Positions 28,988 through 38,037 of a stretch of DNA of 64,000 nt are shown piece by piece. Below the pieces are notes generated by a model, which worked only from the letters and a program-made list of their open reading frames with translations, had not been told where the DNA came from and searched no databases. Numbering within the stretch: the stretch's first letter is position 1; each line of letters begins with the position of its first letter. The translations under genes were made by a program, and so were the position numbers. This DNA is from Paulinella micropora (Eukaryota > Cercozoa > Imbricatea > Euglyphida): positions 194,558-258,557 of the forward strand of contig BJOX01000343.1 of NCBI GenBank assembly GCA_009731375.1, in the 5' to 3' direction.

Positions 28988-29545
28988 TTAAAAAGAAAAA
29001 TGCTCGGGGAAGCTATCAAGTTCATTTTCTTTTTCACCGTCCTGCTCGTAAGCCAGAACAGGGGTCCGGAGTTTGAAAGGAGGCACTGTCTCTTCTTCGG
29101 CGTCAATTGCACTAACTATCTCATCCAGAGCAGGCTGGAACGCGCTTGCTGTGTCTGGAGCGAACTGTCCAAGAACTGCAAGTCCATCGCGGACGCCCTC
29201 GAGATAGCTCACGTCAGTGGCGACGCTTGGTTCAAGGGGCTTGTCACTGACCCTGGCCTGTGTCCGCCGTGAGGGCCGCACGTTCCAGTCCGACGCAAAC
29301 TGACCCATGACCTCGACGGCTATTTCGGGCGCGCAGATCCACGTGCCACAGCGCTGGCCGCGCTGTTTCGGGAATTTGAATCTCGAAATGTGACCGTTGG
29401 TTAGCCGGTAGGGGTGTAGCTGGAGGTGCCTGCGAATTCGTTCCGCGCAACGGCTAGGAGTCAAAAAAGGAAACGTTTTCCCGGCAAAATCAACGAGCGA
29501 AATTTTCCCGTCAGGTGCCACTTGGCACGGTTTGTCGCTGCTCAT
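28988..29545 (-). CDS. Unrecognised protein, about 185 aa
   Basis: ATG at 29545 (MSSDKPCQVAPDG). Residues 15-85 read KISLVDFAGKTFPFLTPSRC, IRRHLQLHPYRLTNGHISRF and CGTWICAPEIAVEVMGQFA. The arrangement of an RxF-type strand followed by a helix ending near the middle vaguely recalls KilA-N/APSES-type DNA-binding folds, without diagnostic residues. The second half is acidic with low complexity (ALDEIVSAIDAEEETV). Frame intact. Its end is tail-to-tail with the F-box gene; TTAATTAA lies between them. Confidence 0.5.
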   Translation of the reverse strand: MSSDKPCQVAPDGKISLVDFAGKTFPFLTPSRCAERIRRHLQLHPYRLTNGHISRFKFPKQRGQRCGTWICAPEIAVEVMGQFASDWNVRPSRRTQARVSDKPLEPSVATDVSYLEGVRDGLAVLGQFAPDTASAFQPALDEIVSAIDAEEETVPPFKLRTPVLAYEQDGEKENELDSFPEHFSF

Positions 29546-29763
29546 CGTGAAATCAACCGCAATTAGCGGCACGGTAAAAAAATTGCAAGGGATTCGACCT
29601 TGCTTGCTTTTTCACTTTCTGACTTCAATAAAAGTCAGATTATGAGCTTTTGGTTCTTGAATCTCTTAGCACAATTGTGTAAACCGCGTGATCTGAGCGG
29701 CTGGTGTAGGATCGGCCGTATCAAGGGCCGTAGCGGCATGACTAGCGAAATGGTAAGAGGCTT

Positions 29764-32001
29764 TCACGGAAAAAATAGAATCGACAGTCCCGCGCCAAAA
29801 CCGGGCCGGCGCAGTTCTTGGGCATGGTGTTGCAAATTTGCCGCGAAAAATTCCACGGCTTGACGGCGTAACCGTTCGGCTCTGGTCTTGCGGGGCAGCT
29901 GCGTGAGCCTAGGCGGGATTACGTATTTCAGGTCACCCAGAACCCGGGCATAGTCCGAGGCCAGCCTTTCGCCCTGTTGCACAATGGCCTGCACAATCTT
30001 GAGCAAGTCCGGCTCGTGCAGTGAGGCACTGCCTTGCTCATCACTTTCACCTTGTCATAAAACATCTGCCAAAAAACACATCTTAATAAAAAGCACATAC
30101 ATTACAAAGCATACCTGCCTTTTGAGATTGCCGATCCCTTCTTCTTTGTTTTCGTACTCGAGCGTGTGCCCCAAAACCCGGCTAAAAAAGACCGGCCGGG
30201 CCACGAGCGACTGGTTGCCGTAAAGTTCCCAGGCCACGTTGGCGTAGATGGCTCGCAACAAGTGCGGGTAGCTAATGCGGAAAACACATGGGCGCGCTCT
30301 TGGTAGAGGTGTTTTTGAAGCCCCCTCCTTTCATGGCCGCGGAAACTTGGCTGTTAGGCATCACTTGGCTAGGCCGTTCGATGTTCTTCTTGTTGCCGGC
30401 GTTCACCAGGGACTTCATCCACGGCAGCGTGCTGACCTTCGTCTTCTTGGCGGGCGGCATGGCAATGGGCTGGTTGTCCTCTTCGGCCAAGATCTCTGCT
30501 CGGTGCGTCGTCCAGCTCAAGTAATCTGACGTGGGCCTGTCGCCTTTAAGCAGCATGCTGGCATCAGGCGCCATTTTCGCTCTGTGCTTAAAGTGGTTCT
30601 CGGTGCCGTAGATCATGTGCTGGTAGATTCTCAGCACCCCTGACGACGAGGCAGTGGGCAAGGCGATGGGCTTGCCGACATAGATAGAGTCCTGGTAATC
30701 GCTTTGCTCGTCCGGGTCCCTTCTGGGGTCTGCTCCCTTTTTCGCCGCACGGTGCGCAAGACGTGCTTTTTGCGGCCGATCTCCGTAAACGTTATATACT
30801 GGTCGTCCTCCACTGGCAAGAACTCGCTGAATTTCCACAGCTCGGCCATGCGACAGCCGAGGATAGACAGCAGCAGAAAGGACTGCAGGGCCCACAGCGG
30901 GTGTCTCTCGCTGGGCGCAAACGGGCCGTCGTTGGTGCGCTTGGCTTCCGGGTCCTCAAAACAATCTGCTCCGCGAGCATGGCTCGGTAGAGCTCGTCCA
31001 AGAACGCGCACCAGGGGTCCAGGTAGAGCACGTGCCTGTTCTTGAGGTTGGCCATGGTCGCTTTGCTGGTCTGTAGCGCCGCCCTGGCGTTCACGTCCCT
31101 GTCACGGAAGTAGCTGCCTCCTTCCGTGAACCACCTGCGCACAAAGTCTTCTCCCCAGACGCAGCGCGAGGGCTGTTTAGATTTATCTTGTATCTCTTTC
31201 ACGGAGGCCAAGATCATCGACGACAAAGTCCGTGTAGTCTCTGCTGCGTGAACTCAGCCCTGGCCTGGCCGCGTCTACCATGTCGTTGATGAACGGCAGA
31301 AACTGCTCCACATCTCGCCGCAGCCTCAGCAGAGTCGCGCAGAAGGCCAGCAGGCACGTAGAGAAAGGCCCTTCTGTCTTGGTCACGATCGATTTGATCC
31401 ACCTGTCTTCGTCGCCGAACAGGACCTTGCGCAGCGTGGTGGTCTTGCGGCCTAGTACCACGTCGGCGGAGCTGGCAGGGAAAAGCAGGCCGCCGCCCTC
31501 TTTCTCCACAATGATAAAGTTCAACTCCGAGGCCTTGTTTCTCTTGAGCAGCTTTGTTTTGTCCAAGCCGCTGTTCACGTACAACAGGTGTGCAAACTGG
31601 TGGTCGTCACTGTTTTCTTTGGTGAGGAATTCCGACCAGCGACCCCTGCGTCCCGAGATGATCTTGGCAAGCACGGGCGAGGGCTCGTGCAGGGCCGGGT
31701 CCACGCCGCACGCACAAAGGTGCATGCGGTCGAGCACCTGGTCCCGATAACTGTCCCGCAGCTCAGCGAGGCTGGCCACGAAATTCTCCCGCAAGTCTAC
31801 CCATTCCGCGGCGCTCATCTTGGTCTTGAGCGGCAGTCGTTCCGGCCAGACCGGCACCGGCTTCTGGCCCGAGCGTATTTCCTCGAGCGTGGTGTTGTTA
31901 AACGCGTCGATCACCTCCTGGGGCGGCTTGGGGTCGATTGTCACGACCAGACGGTGGTTGGGCTCCGCGCCAAGCCGGCCACTCGCGGCCCATTTTGCCA
32001 T
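29764..32001 (-). CDS. Protelomerase-like tyrosine recombinase (intron plus indels)
   Basis: Fragments at 31183-32001, 30792-31226, 30631-31011, 30272-30895, 30055-30261 and 29764-30060 read as one protein of about 720 residues. Tyrosine-recombinase landmarks appear in order: first Arg in LLLSILGCRMAELWKF; IALPTASSSGVLRIYQ; the H-x-x-R box in ISYPHLLRAIYANVAWELYG; FFSRVLGH; and a candidate nucleophile Tyr in MFYDKV just after a 49-bp intron (30066-30114). A large N-terminal domain, the HLLRAIYA form of the second box and the overall size resemble telomere resolvases of N15-type phages (about 630-640 aa) more than integrases. Such enzymes cut and rejoin palindromes to make hairpin ends. Frame breaks fall in T or A runs (near 31208, 30975, 30735, 30283 and 30045). 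A divergent integrase is the alternative. Confidence 0.65.
30066..30114 (-). other. Predicted spliceosomal intron in the recombinase gene, 49 bp
   Basis: Minus-strand donor AG|GTATGC and acceptor TTTTTTGGCAG|ATG. Splicing in phase 0 joins GNLKRQ to MFYDKV, bringing a Tyr to 20 residues after the conserved His of VLGH. The acceptor resembles that of the first ATPase intron (TTTTTTGCCAG). Confidence 0.75.
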
Positions 32002-32019
32002 GATCTTCTTCTTTCTTTT

Positions 32020-32858
32020 TTAATGATTATAGGGTACAAGATTTGTTTTTTCAGCAGTAATCGCAACACCCGCGACCAGCATCTTTCTCTTTTTTTTCTT
32101 TTTCTTTTTCTTCTTGGCGTGCGGGCCAGACAAAAGATGGCTCGCGAGCGGCCTTGCGAGGCCGCTGCCGTTCAGTGAACCAGCCAAGGCAATGAAAGGC
32201 CAGCCCTGTTCTTCGCACACGAGCGCGAACATGGCGCTTTGTCGGTGGCGCGACTCGGCTTGTTTCAGCTCCGGCACCTGTGGCGCTAGCTCTTCTTCGT
32301 CCATCAACAACAGGAAAGCACGGAGAAGAGTCTGATAATTGACAAAACACCGGCGAGCCCACGCGTACTTCTCTCAGCTTCTTTAGCACTCGGGGCCAGC
32401 AGGCGTCGACCTTTTTGAAGAGGCGTTCCAACTCCTCCAGCGTCTCTTTGCTCGGTTCCCGTTGGCTCCGGCCATAGCCTAACAGGTGGCACAGCTGGCT
32501 GGCTCGGTCGGTAGTTAGTGGGCCTAGCTTCTCCCTGCGCCAGATGTACGCGAGGCGAGCGGGCGTCGGGTTCTGTGCCCTCCACTAGGCGCCGGGCCTG
32601 TGCTAACAAGGCCGGGCTGACACACGACGCAGATTGATTCACACCTCGAAGGTTGAATGTCTCTCTTATTATCTGACGAAAGCGGCTCAGGCGAGTGTAA
32701 CCGACATGTCTGGGGGCGTGTTGCTCTCTTACCATCTGTCCGTTGACCAGCCAGCATTGTGACGTGTACAGCTCGTGCTCTGTCTTGACCAGGCCACACT
32801 TGGAGCAGTGCGTACCTGTGGTTGCGAGGCTAAACGTCCAATTTTGTTCGCAGGACAT
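32020..32858 (-). CDS. VLTF3-like late transcription factor (two frameshifts)
   Basis: In poxviruses VLTF3 (A2) activates late promoters together with viral RNA polymerase. ATG at 32858 (MSCEQNW). A CSKCG zinc-ribbon half lies near residue 25 and YTRLSRFRQIIRETFNLRG, the region equivalent to the YxRxxHF helix, near 60. After a one-base change near 32550 the next frame reads AYIWRREKLGPLTT and LEELERLFKKVDACW. After another near 32345 the third frame reads YQTLLRAFLLLMDEEELAPQ and EEQGWPFIAL, matching the family's C-terminal block. Both repairs are single bases in homopolymers (CCC and TTTT). It ends in a poly-Lys tail. Directly followed by the recombinase gene. Confidence 0.65.
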
Positions 32859-32973
32859 ATATGAAAAGTGACAGGCCAACAGAAAAAACTTACAGATTAC
32901 AAATGTGGACGTTTAAGATTCAAGATTTGAAACAACAACGAAAATCAGAGAAGGCCAGAGGCGCCCAGAAAAG

Positions 32974-33447
32974 ATGGAGGGCACCGAATCTTACAAGGGC
33001 AAGTGTCTGCACTGTTCCTACGGCTGTGCAAGGGACGATGGCAAATGGTATGGCTTGCCGATAGCCCACGCGGACGAAGAATTGTTCGTCTGGGGTCACT
33101 TTTGCTCTATGGGATGTGCGGCCAAATTTGCGGAATATGGCATAGCCGAGACGCTGCGTTCGCGTTCAATGGACCTGCTGCACAGTTTCTTAAGAGTCAA
33201 TCTACACAAGCAGCTAGTGCAGCCCGCGCCCGACCGTCATCAGCTAGTAGACTACGGCGGACCGTTAGACATCTCGGCTTTCAGGGCAGTAGGACGGGTT
33301 GTGAATTGGTACGTGCCAGTGCACAGAAAAGAAACACAAAAGAATTTTATTAGCAAGCTCGCTGGCCGCAAGTACACGTTAAGGAGGCTTAAGCGCCTGC
33401 CTGGGATTCGTCTCTCTTCCTCTTCGAGTTCTTCTTCTTCCGCTTGA
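32974..33447 (+). CDS. VLTF2-like late transcription factor, 157 aa
   Basis: Start MEGTESYKGK. CLHCSYGC and HFCSMGCAAKFAEYG supply zinc-binding Cys pairs, with DLLHSFLRVN, VQPAPDRHQLVDYGGPLDIS and AFR following. The spacing Cys2, then FCSxxCA, then PAPxRxxLxxyGGplxixxFR is the signature I know from the poxvirus A1/VLTF2 family and its giant-virus relatives. It lies next to, and divergent from, the VLTF3-like gene, which supports a joint role in late gene expression. The last 15 residues are poly-Ser and overlap the end of the PCNA-like gene by 59 bases. Confidence 0.65.
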   Translation: MEGTESYKGKCLHCSYGCARDDGKWYGLPIAHADEELFVWGHFCSMGCAAKFAEYGIAETLRSRSMDLLHSFLRVNLHKQLVQPAPDRHQLVDYGGPLDISAFRAVGRVVNWYVPVHRKETQKNFISKLAGRKYTLRRLKRLPGIRLSSSSSSSSSA

Positions 33448-34366
33448 CCACCTTGCGCTGTTCTTCCTCCTCGGCCGCACTGTCGGTGGTCAAGGCGAGC
33501 GGTGCCAGCGTGGGCAGAGAGGGCGGCGATTCGGCGTCGGCCAGGATAGTGTACTTGAGCCACGGGCCGCCGTCCCGCTTGAAGACGAGGTGCAGCACAT
33601 TCGGTGCAGCGCCGACCAGCACCCTGCCAGTCTTTTTCTCCTGGAAAGCGCATGATTTGAGTATCTTCTTGAGGACTTCCAGGGCGTAGACACACTCGCC
33701 TGCTTCGGTAGGCGGGTGTGACAGGTCCGAGCGCAGCAGCGAGTCCTTGTCCTTCGCGAGCAGGGCGATGCCACCAAGCGAAGTGCGTGCCAGCCGACTT
33801 GCGTCCACCGCCTGCAGCGAGGATTCGGTACAGAGCCTGTCCCCTTCCACGAACAGACGGCAATGCGAATTGGATTTAGAATGATGCCTGATCACCGCAT
33901 TGAGTGCGGGGCCAGACGCTTCGACGAGTCGATCGACATTGGTCCACTCGGTAGTCGGCAGGAAGGCCGCCTCCTGGGACACGAGCAGCAAGGTCAGGTC
34001 GCTGTAGTGCTCGAACGATCTGGCCTCGTTGTAAAATTTGACGCATAGCTTGTTGCCGACCGCGACTGATAGCTCCAAGACCATGCCCTCGCGGAAAGTG
34101 GAAAGCCAGCAGGACATCTCCTTGAGATCGACGCTGAACACACACTTGGGGAACATCAGGTTGACGTAATCACCATTGGCACCTGAAAAGGGCACCACGA
34201 ACTGTCCGACCAGCCCGTCGGCCGCGCTGCAGAGCACGAGCTTGTCGACCGTGGCCTCGATCCTCGCCTCCAGCAACAGCGGAGACAGCGAGTCGAGCGC
34301 CCGTCTGAACGCTGTTCCGTGCGACTTGGACCTCCAGAGAAAAGGAGTCATCATTTTTTGAGACAT
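33389..34366 (-). CDS. PCNA-like sliding clamp, 325 aa
   Basis: Intact frame, start MSQKMMTPF. The duplicated helix-strand layout of PCNA is visible: AFRRALDSLSPLLLEARIEA, strand KLVLCSAADGLVGQFVVPF, SVDLKEMSCWLSTF in the first half; VYALEVLKKILKSCAF, RVLVGAAPNVLHLVF and WLKYTILAD in the second, the latter matching the PCNA C-terminal strand pair. A Lys/Arg-rich tail (KRKKKNSKRKRD) replaces the usual short end and may be a nuclear signal. PCNA is normally 255-265 residues, so this version carries about 50 extra at the tail. It would tether a polymerase not encoded in this window. Confidence 0.6.
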   Translation of the reverse strand: MSQKMMTPFLWRSKSHGTAFRRALDSLSPLLLEARIEATVDKLVLCSAADGLVGQFVVPFSGANGDYVNLMFPKCVFSVDLKEMSCWLSTFREGMVLELSVAVGNKLCVKFYNEARSFEHYSDLTLLLVSQEAAFLPTTEWTNVDRLVEASGPALNAVIRHHSKSNSHCRLFVEGDRLCTESSLQAVDASRLARTSLGGIALLAKDKDSLLRSDLSHPPTEAGECVYALEVLKKILKSCAFQEKKTGRVLVGAAPNVLHLVFKRDGGPWLKYTILADAESPPSLPTLAPLALTTDSAAEEEEQRKVVKRKKKNSKRKRDESQAGA

Positions 34367-34487
34367 TGTTGTTTTGCCACTTTTTTTCCTTTTGATTAAA
34401 ACTTTTAAATTGCGAGATTCGAGATTTAAGACTTAAAAGTCGAAAAAGAAAACCGTTCTGGCAAAACGAAAAAGAGCCACAAATTGA

Positions 34488-35192
34488 ATGTCTATCGTCA
34501 CCGACAACAACCAAGTCAGGGCCTTTGACCCGGCGGCCGACCCGAAGAAGCTGCACCTGTCGGAACCAAGGAATGCGTACGGGAGCAACTTTTCGAACTT
34601 ATGCCACGACAAAAAGAGCCTGACGCTGGTTCTGCCCGCAATGCAGCTTGCCTGGGATCCGAGCACGTACGACCAAGGCAACAAGTCGGCAAAAACAACC
34701 ATTGACCTCGACTTCAAGCACGCGCAACAGTATGGCGCGGTGCTGCAGGCCTATTAGGTGATACGAGCGATCGATGATCGTGTTGCCGAGCTCGTGGTTG
34801 AGAACCGCGACAAGACTGTTCCGACGATGAAGAGGGCGGGCCCGATGGCAAGGAGCGACGAGCAAATCAAGTGCTGCTACCAGCCCTGCACACGGCTGCG
34901 CACGTCACAGAAATCGGATCGGGCCTGGGCACCGCGCCTGACCGTCACCGTCACGGACGCCCGGTTCTTGGGCGGGGCCGACACCGCCACGCTACAAAAG
35001 GGAGACGTGGTGAAATGTGTCATCCAAGCCACGGCGCTGTGCAGCAAGGGCAAAAAGGTCACGCTCTCTTGGCGCGTGCTACAAATCCGCAACCAAGACA
35101 TATCAGAAAAAGAAGCGTTTGGCGTGTCTCTGTCCGAAGAGAGCGGCGAGGGAGGCCATTTGGCCATGGACTTGACTGTAGATTTAGTTTAA
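34488..35192 (+). CDS. Putative ssDNA-binding-like protein with an in-frame TAG
   Basis: ATG at 34488. Residues 28-90 (NAYGSNFSNLCHDKKSLTLV and LPAMQLAWDP) and the later beta strands (RLTVTVTDARFLGG, LQKGDVVKCVIQATALCSKG and KKVTLSWRVLQI) match the order of a conserved protein of algal large DNA viruses thought to bind single-stranded DNA. A TAG (34755-34757) interrupts the same frame after YGAVLQAY, and coding continues as AIDDRVAELVVENRDKTV without any shift. Either a true nonsense mutation, a sequencing substitution, or readthrough. Family identity is by recollection of pattern only. Confidence 0.5.
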
Positions 35193-37447
35193 TTAAACTG
35201 TACACATGACACACACATCATCGGTACACGATTGTCTAGCACTAGTGACCGCCTTGGTTCGAAGGTAATAGCAGCCGGTCTTTAAGCCTGATTCCCAGGC
35301 AAAAAATGAGACGAGGACAGCTTGCGCTCGGTCGCGTTAGCTAAGTAGACGTTGAGTGAATGCGACTGGCACACGTAAGGACCACGCAGCGCAGAGAGTT
35401 GCAGTTGTGTCTTCATCGGCACTTCCCAGACCGTCTTGTACACTTGTTTTATGTCGTCTGGTATCGCTGCAATGTCCTGGACAGACCCGTCGTTACGTAA
35501 CAACTGCTCTTTGACCGCGGGGGTCCAGAGCCCCCTGCTTTCGAGCGCTCTTACAAGATATCGATTAAGCAGCGTGTGTTCCCCTGCCAAAGTACGTCTG
35601 ACCATAAGATTGCTAAAAATTGGCTCAAAACTCTCGTTCACTCCCAGTATCTGAGAGGTGCTAGCCGTGGGCATTAATGCTACCAGTAAACTATTGCGCA
35701 GGCCATGGGCCTTGATGTCTGCCTTGAGCTTAACCCATCTGTCAGTCGAGCGCTCCATGCCCCAGAGGTCCGGCTGCAGCTTGCCTTGCGAAGCGGGACT
35801 GCCTTCGAACTCCGGATAGCACCCCTTTTCTCTGGCCAATTCTACGCTAGCAGACACTGCCGCGTAATAGATTTCGCGAGAGACTCGCTCATTCAATACG
35901 GCTGCTTCGGGGCTCTCAAAGGAAACTCCCATGACCATGAAAAGGTCTGCCAGGCCGCAGATGCCGAGCCCGACGGACATTTTAGCCTCGGGGACGGGGT
36001 AAGTGGTCAGGTCGACGATCCGATTGAGATTTCCCACGGCAGTGCGCGTGACAGAGTGGAGGAGGCTGATGTCGACTTTCTTGTCCTCTGTGACGAAGCG
36101 GGGCAGGCACAGCGACGCGAGGTTACAGACTGCGGTCTCTTCGGGCGAGCTCACTTCCATGATCTCCGCGCACAGGTTCGAGTTCTTGACGGTGCCACAG
36201 TGCTGTTGATTACTTTTCGCGTTGGCGTGGTCCCGAAAGATCAAGTAGGGGGTGCCTGTCTCGATTTGCGATTTGAGGATGGCGGACCACAGGTGCCGGG
36301 TTTTCACCTTTTGGCCCCGCTGTGTTTTCTCTGCGTGGGTGTAGCGAGACTCCCAGAACTTGCCCCAGCACTCGTCTAGTCCCGGCACCTCGGTCGGACA
36401 AAACAGCGCCCATTCACCGTCGTCGCGCACTCGTTCCATAAAGAGATTTGAAATCATCAGCGCAATAAACAAGTCACGCGCTCTCATTTCGGCTGCACCT
36501 GCATTCTGACGCAGCTGCAAGAAATCGAAGATGTCCTTGCGCCACGGAGGCATGTACACAGCAAAGGCTCCTTTTCTACGTCCGGATTGATTGGCATAAC
36601 GACTCGTTTCATTAAGAACGCGGCAGAGAGGCACGATCCCGTCGCTTTTGCCCCCCGTCCCGTGAATCTTGGATCCTGCCGCTCTCACATTTCCAGCGTA
36701 CAGGCCAATACCTCCCGCATGTTTTGAAATGACAGCACAGTCTTTCACGGTTTCGAAGATCCCCGTGAGGCTATCTTCTCGAACTGGCAGCAGGAAACAT
36801 GACGCCAGCTGCTGGTTCCGGCGCAGGCCAGCGTTGAACATGGTTGGACTGGCATGGCTGTACAGGCCAGCACTTAAGAGATTGTAAGTCTCGTGGATCC
36901 TGCGCAAGACACTGTCTTCGCTTTCTTCCAGGCCGTGGTGCAGAGCCACCGCAATGCGCATATACAGATATTGCGGCGTCTCGAAAATCTTGTCGTCACT
37001 GTCTTTGAGGAGGTAGCCTTGCTTGAGCGTGGCTATGCCAAAAAAAGTCAAAATTGAGGCCTTGTTCCTGTCTTATCATTGTGTTCAGGGTAGCTGCGTG
37101 CTTGTCGACAAAAACCGAGAAGCTGGGCACCAGCGACAGGCGCAGACGGTCCATCGCGCCCTGGAACGTGGGGGGACACTGTTTTTGGACATTGCTGGCC
37201 TCAAGGCGGCCGCCGAGCAGCGCGTAGTCGGGGTGGTAAGAGGCCAAGCTGGCACAGGTCGAGGCCGCAAGTCCATCCAGTTCGGACGTGGAGATGCCAT
37301 TTCGTAGGCCGGCAATAGTGGTTTTGGCCACCTCGACCGCGTTGGCGCCGGGCAGGTCACTCGCAAGGACCGAGACGCGTTGAAGGATCCCCGGATCTTG
37401 TCGAAACACACCGGCTCCAACGAACCATCTCTCTTTTTGACCTGCAT
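35193..37447 (-). CDS. nrdA/RNR1: Ribonucleotide reductase large subunit, class I (three 1-nt indels)
   Basis: Catalytic partner of the small subunit at 13698-14667. ATG at 37447 (MQVKKRDGS). A short ATP-cone-like start, then DYALLGGRLEASNVQK; active-site residues LASCFLLPV (Cys), SNLCAEIMEV (Asn, Cys, Glu), TAVCNLASL (Cys) and MPTASTSQILG are all present. The long intact piece is 35282-37051. Single-base indels lie near 37390 (G run), 37035 (A run, minus T run) and 35305 (T run). Correcting the last reveals the normal ending GLKTGCYYLRT and a CTDDVCVMC tail with the Cys pair that re-reduces the active site. Total about 750 residues, as expected. Both subunits would raise dNTP supply for viral replication. 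Confidence 0.95.
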
Positions 37448-37483
37448 TTCGCCATGCTTACATACTGGCACAAGAGAAAAAAA

Positions 37484-37822
37484 TCATTCTCTGCTAAAAT
37501 GATGGAAGCCAAAATACGAAGCCAGCAGGGCGTCCGTCACTAGTAATTCTCCTTTCCCCGTAGAAGCAAATAGCATATAAAGCAGCCCGTGCCACAAGCG
37601 GTTATCGGCCCACCACACTTGACCGCCCAGGAAGCCTTTTTCTTGTTTGTTCAAAATTTCTGAAAGCCACACGACGGCCGAGACCATGGCAAGAACACGC
37701 AGTTTGTCTTTGGTCGGCGGTGCCGCGTCAAGTGCCACTTTGGCCAGTAAAAAACGGGCGGGCAGGCACCCGGCCACAAATAGTAGCTTATTGTCCACTT
37801 TAGTAGTTTGTGTGTCTGACAT
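37484..37822 (-). CDS. Small membrane protein, 112 aa
   Basis: ATG at 37822 (MSDTQTTKVDN). The sequence has hydrophobic segments KLLFVAGCLPARFLLAKVAL, VLAMVSAVVWLSEIL and ALLASYFGF. VWWADNRLWHGLLYMLFAS is a distinctive Trp/Arg/His stretch that I recognise from a family of membrane proteins common in algal large DNA viruses, probably virion components. Intact frame, immediately upstream (5') of no same-strand partner; it ends 37 bases beyond the RNR large subunit start. Function unknown. Confidence 0.55.
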   Translation of the reverse strand: MSDTQTTKVDNKLLFVAGCLPARFLLAKVALDAAPPTKDKLRVLAMVSAVVWLSEILNKQEKGFLGGQVWWADNRLWHGLLYMLFASTGKGELLVTDALLASYFGFHHFSRE

Positions 37823-38037
37823 GTTAGCATAACGAGTCAAAAACAGTATGCACAAGAAAAAATGTGTCACAGTTCAAATCTCTGTGGTCTCTGTCAGGCG
37901 CGCGCCTTTTTTTGGTCTATTATTTTTTTTGGAACGCAAAAAAAAAAGGAACTGTCCTTTTTTTTAATGAAATGCTTTCAAGTGCTCGCGTCGGCAGTCA
38001 CGTGCTCTGCCTCGTCAAGGCGCTGCCTCTTGTTCTG
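37823..38037. other. Intergenic, AT-rich homopolymers
   Basis: Contains T8 and A9 tracts and no recognisable gene. Sits between the divergent membrane protein start (37822) and the 3' end of the helicase gene on the same strand. Confidence 0.6.

Noticed and set aside
29585-29610. tRNA T-arm-like hairpin (GCAAGG-GATTCGA-CCTTGC)
   Set aside because: No matching D-arm, anticodon arm or acceptor stem could be built on either strand.
32345-32385. A 37-bp GT-AG intron in the VLTF3-like gene
   Set aside because: It is in phase, but splicing would delete the NYQ segment that matches the family; removing one T from a TTTT run explains the break better.
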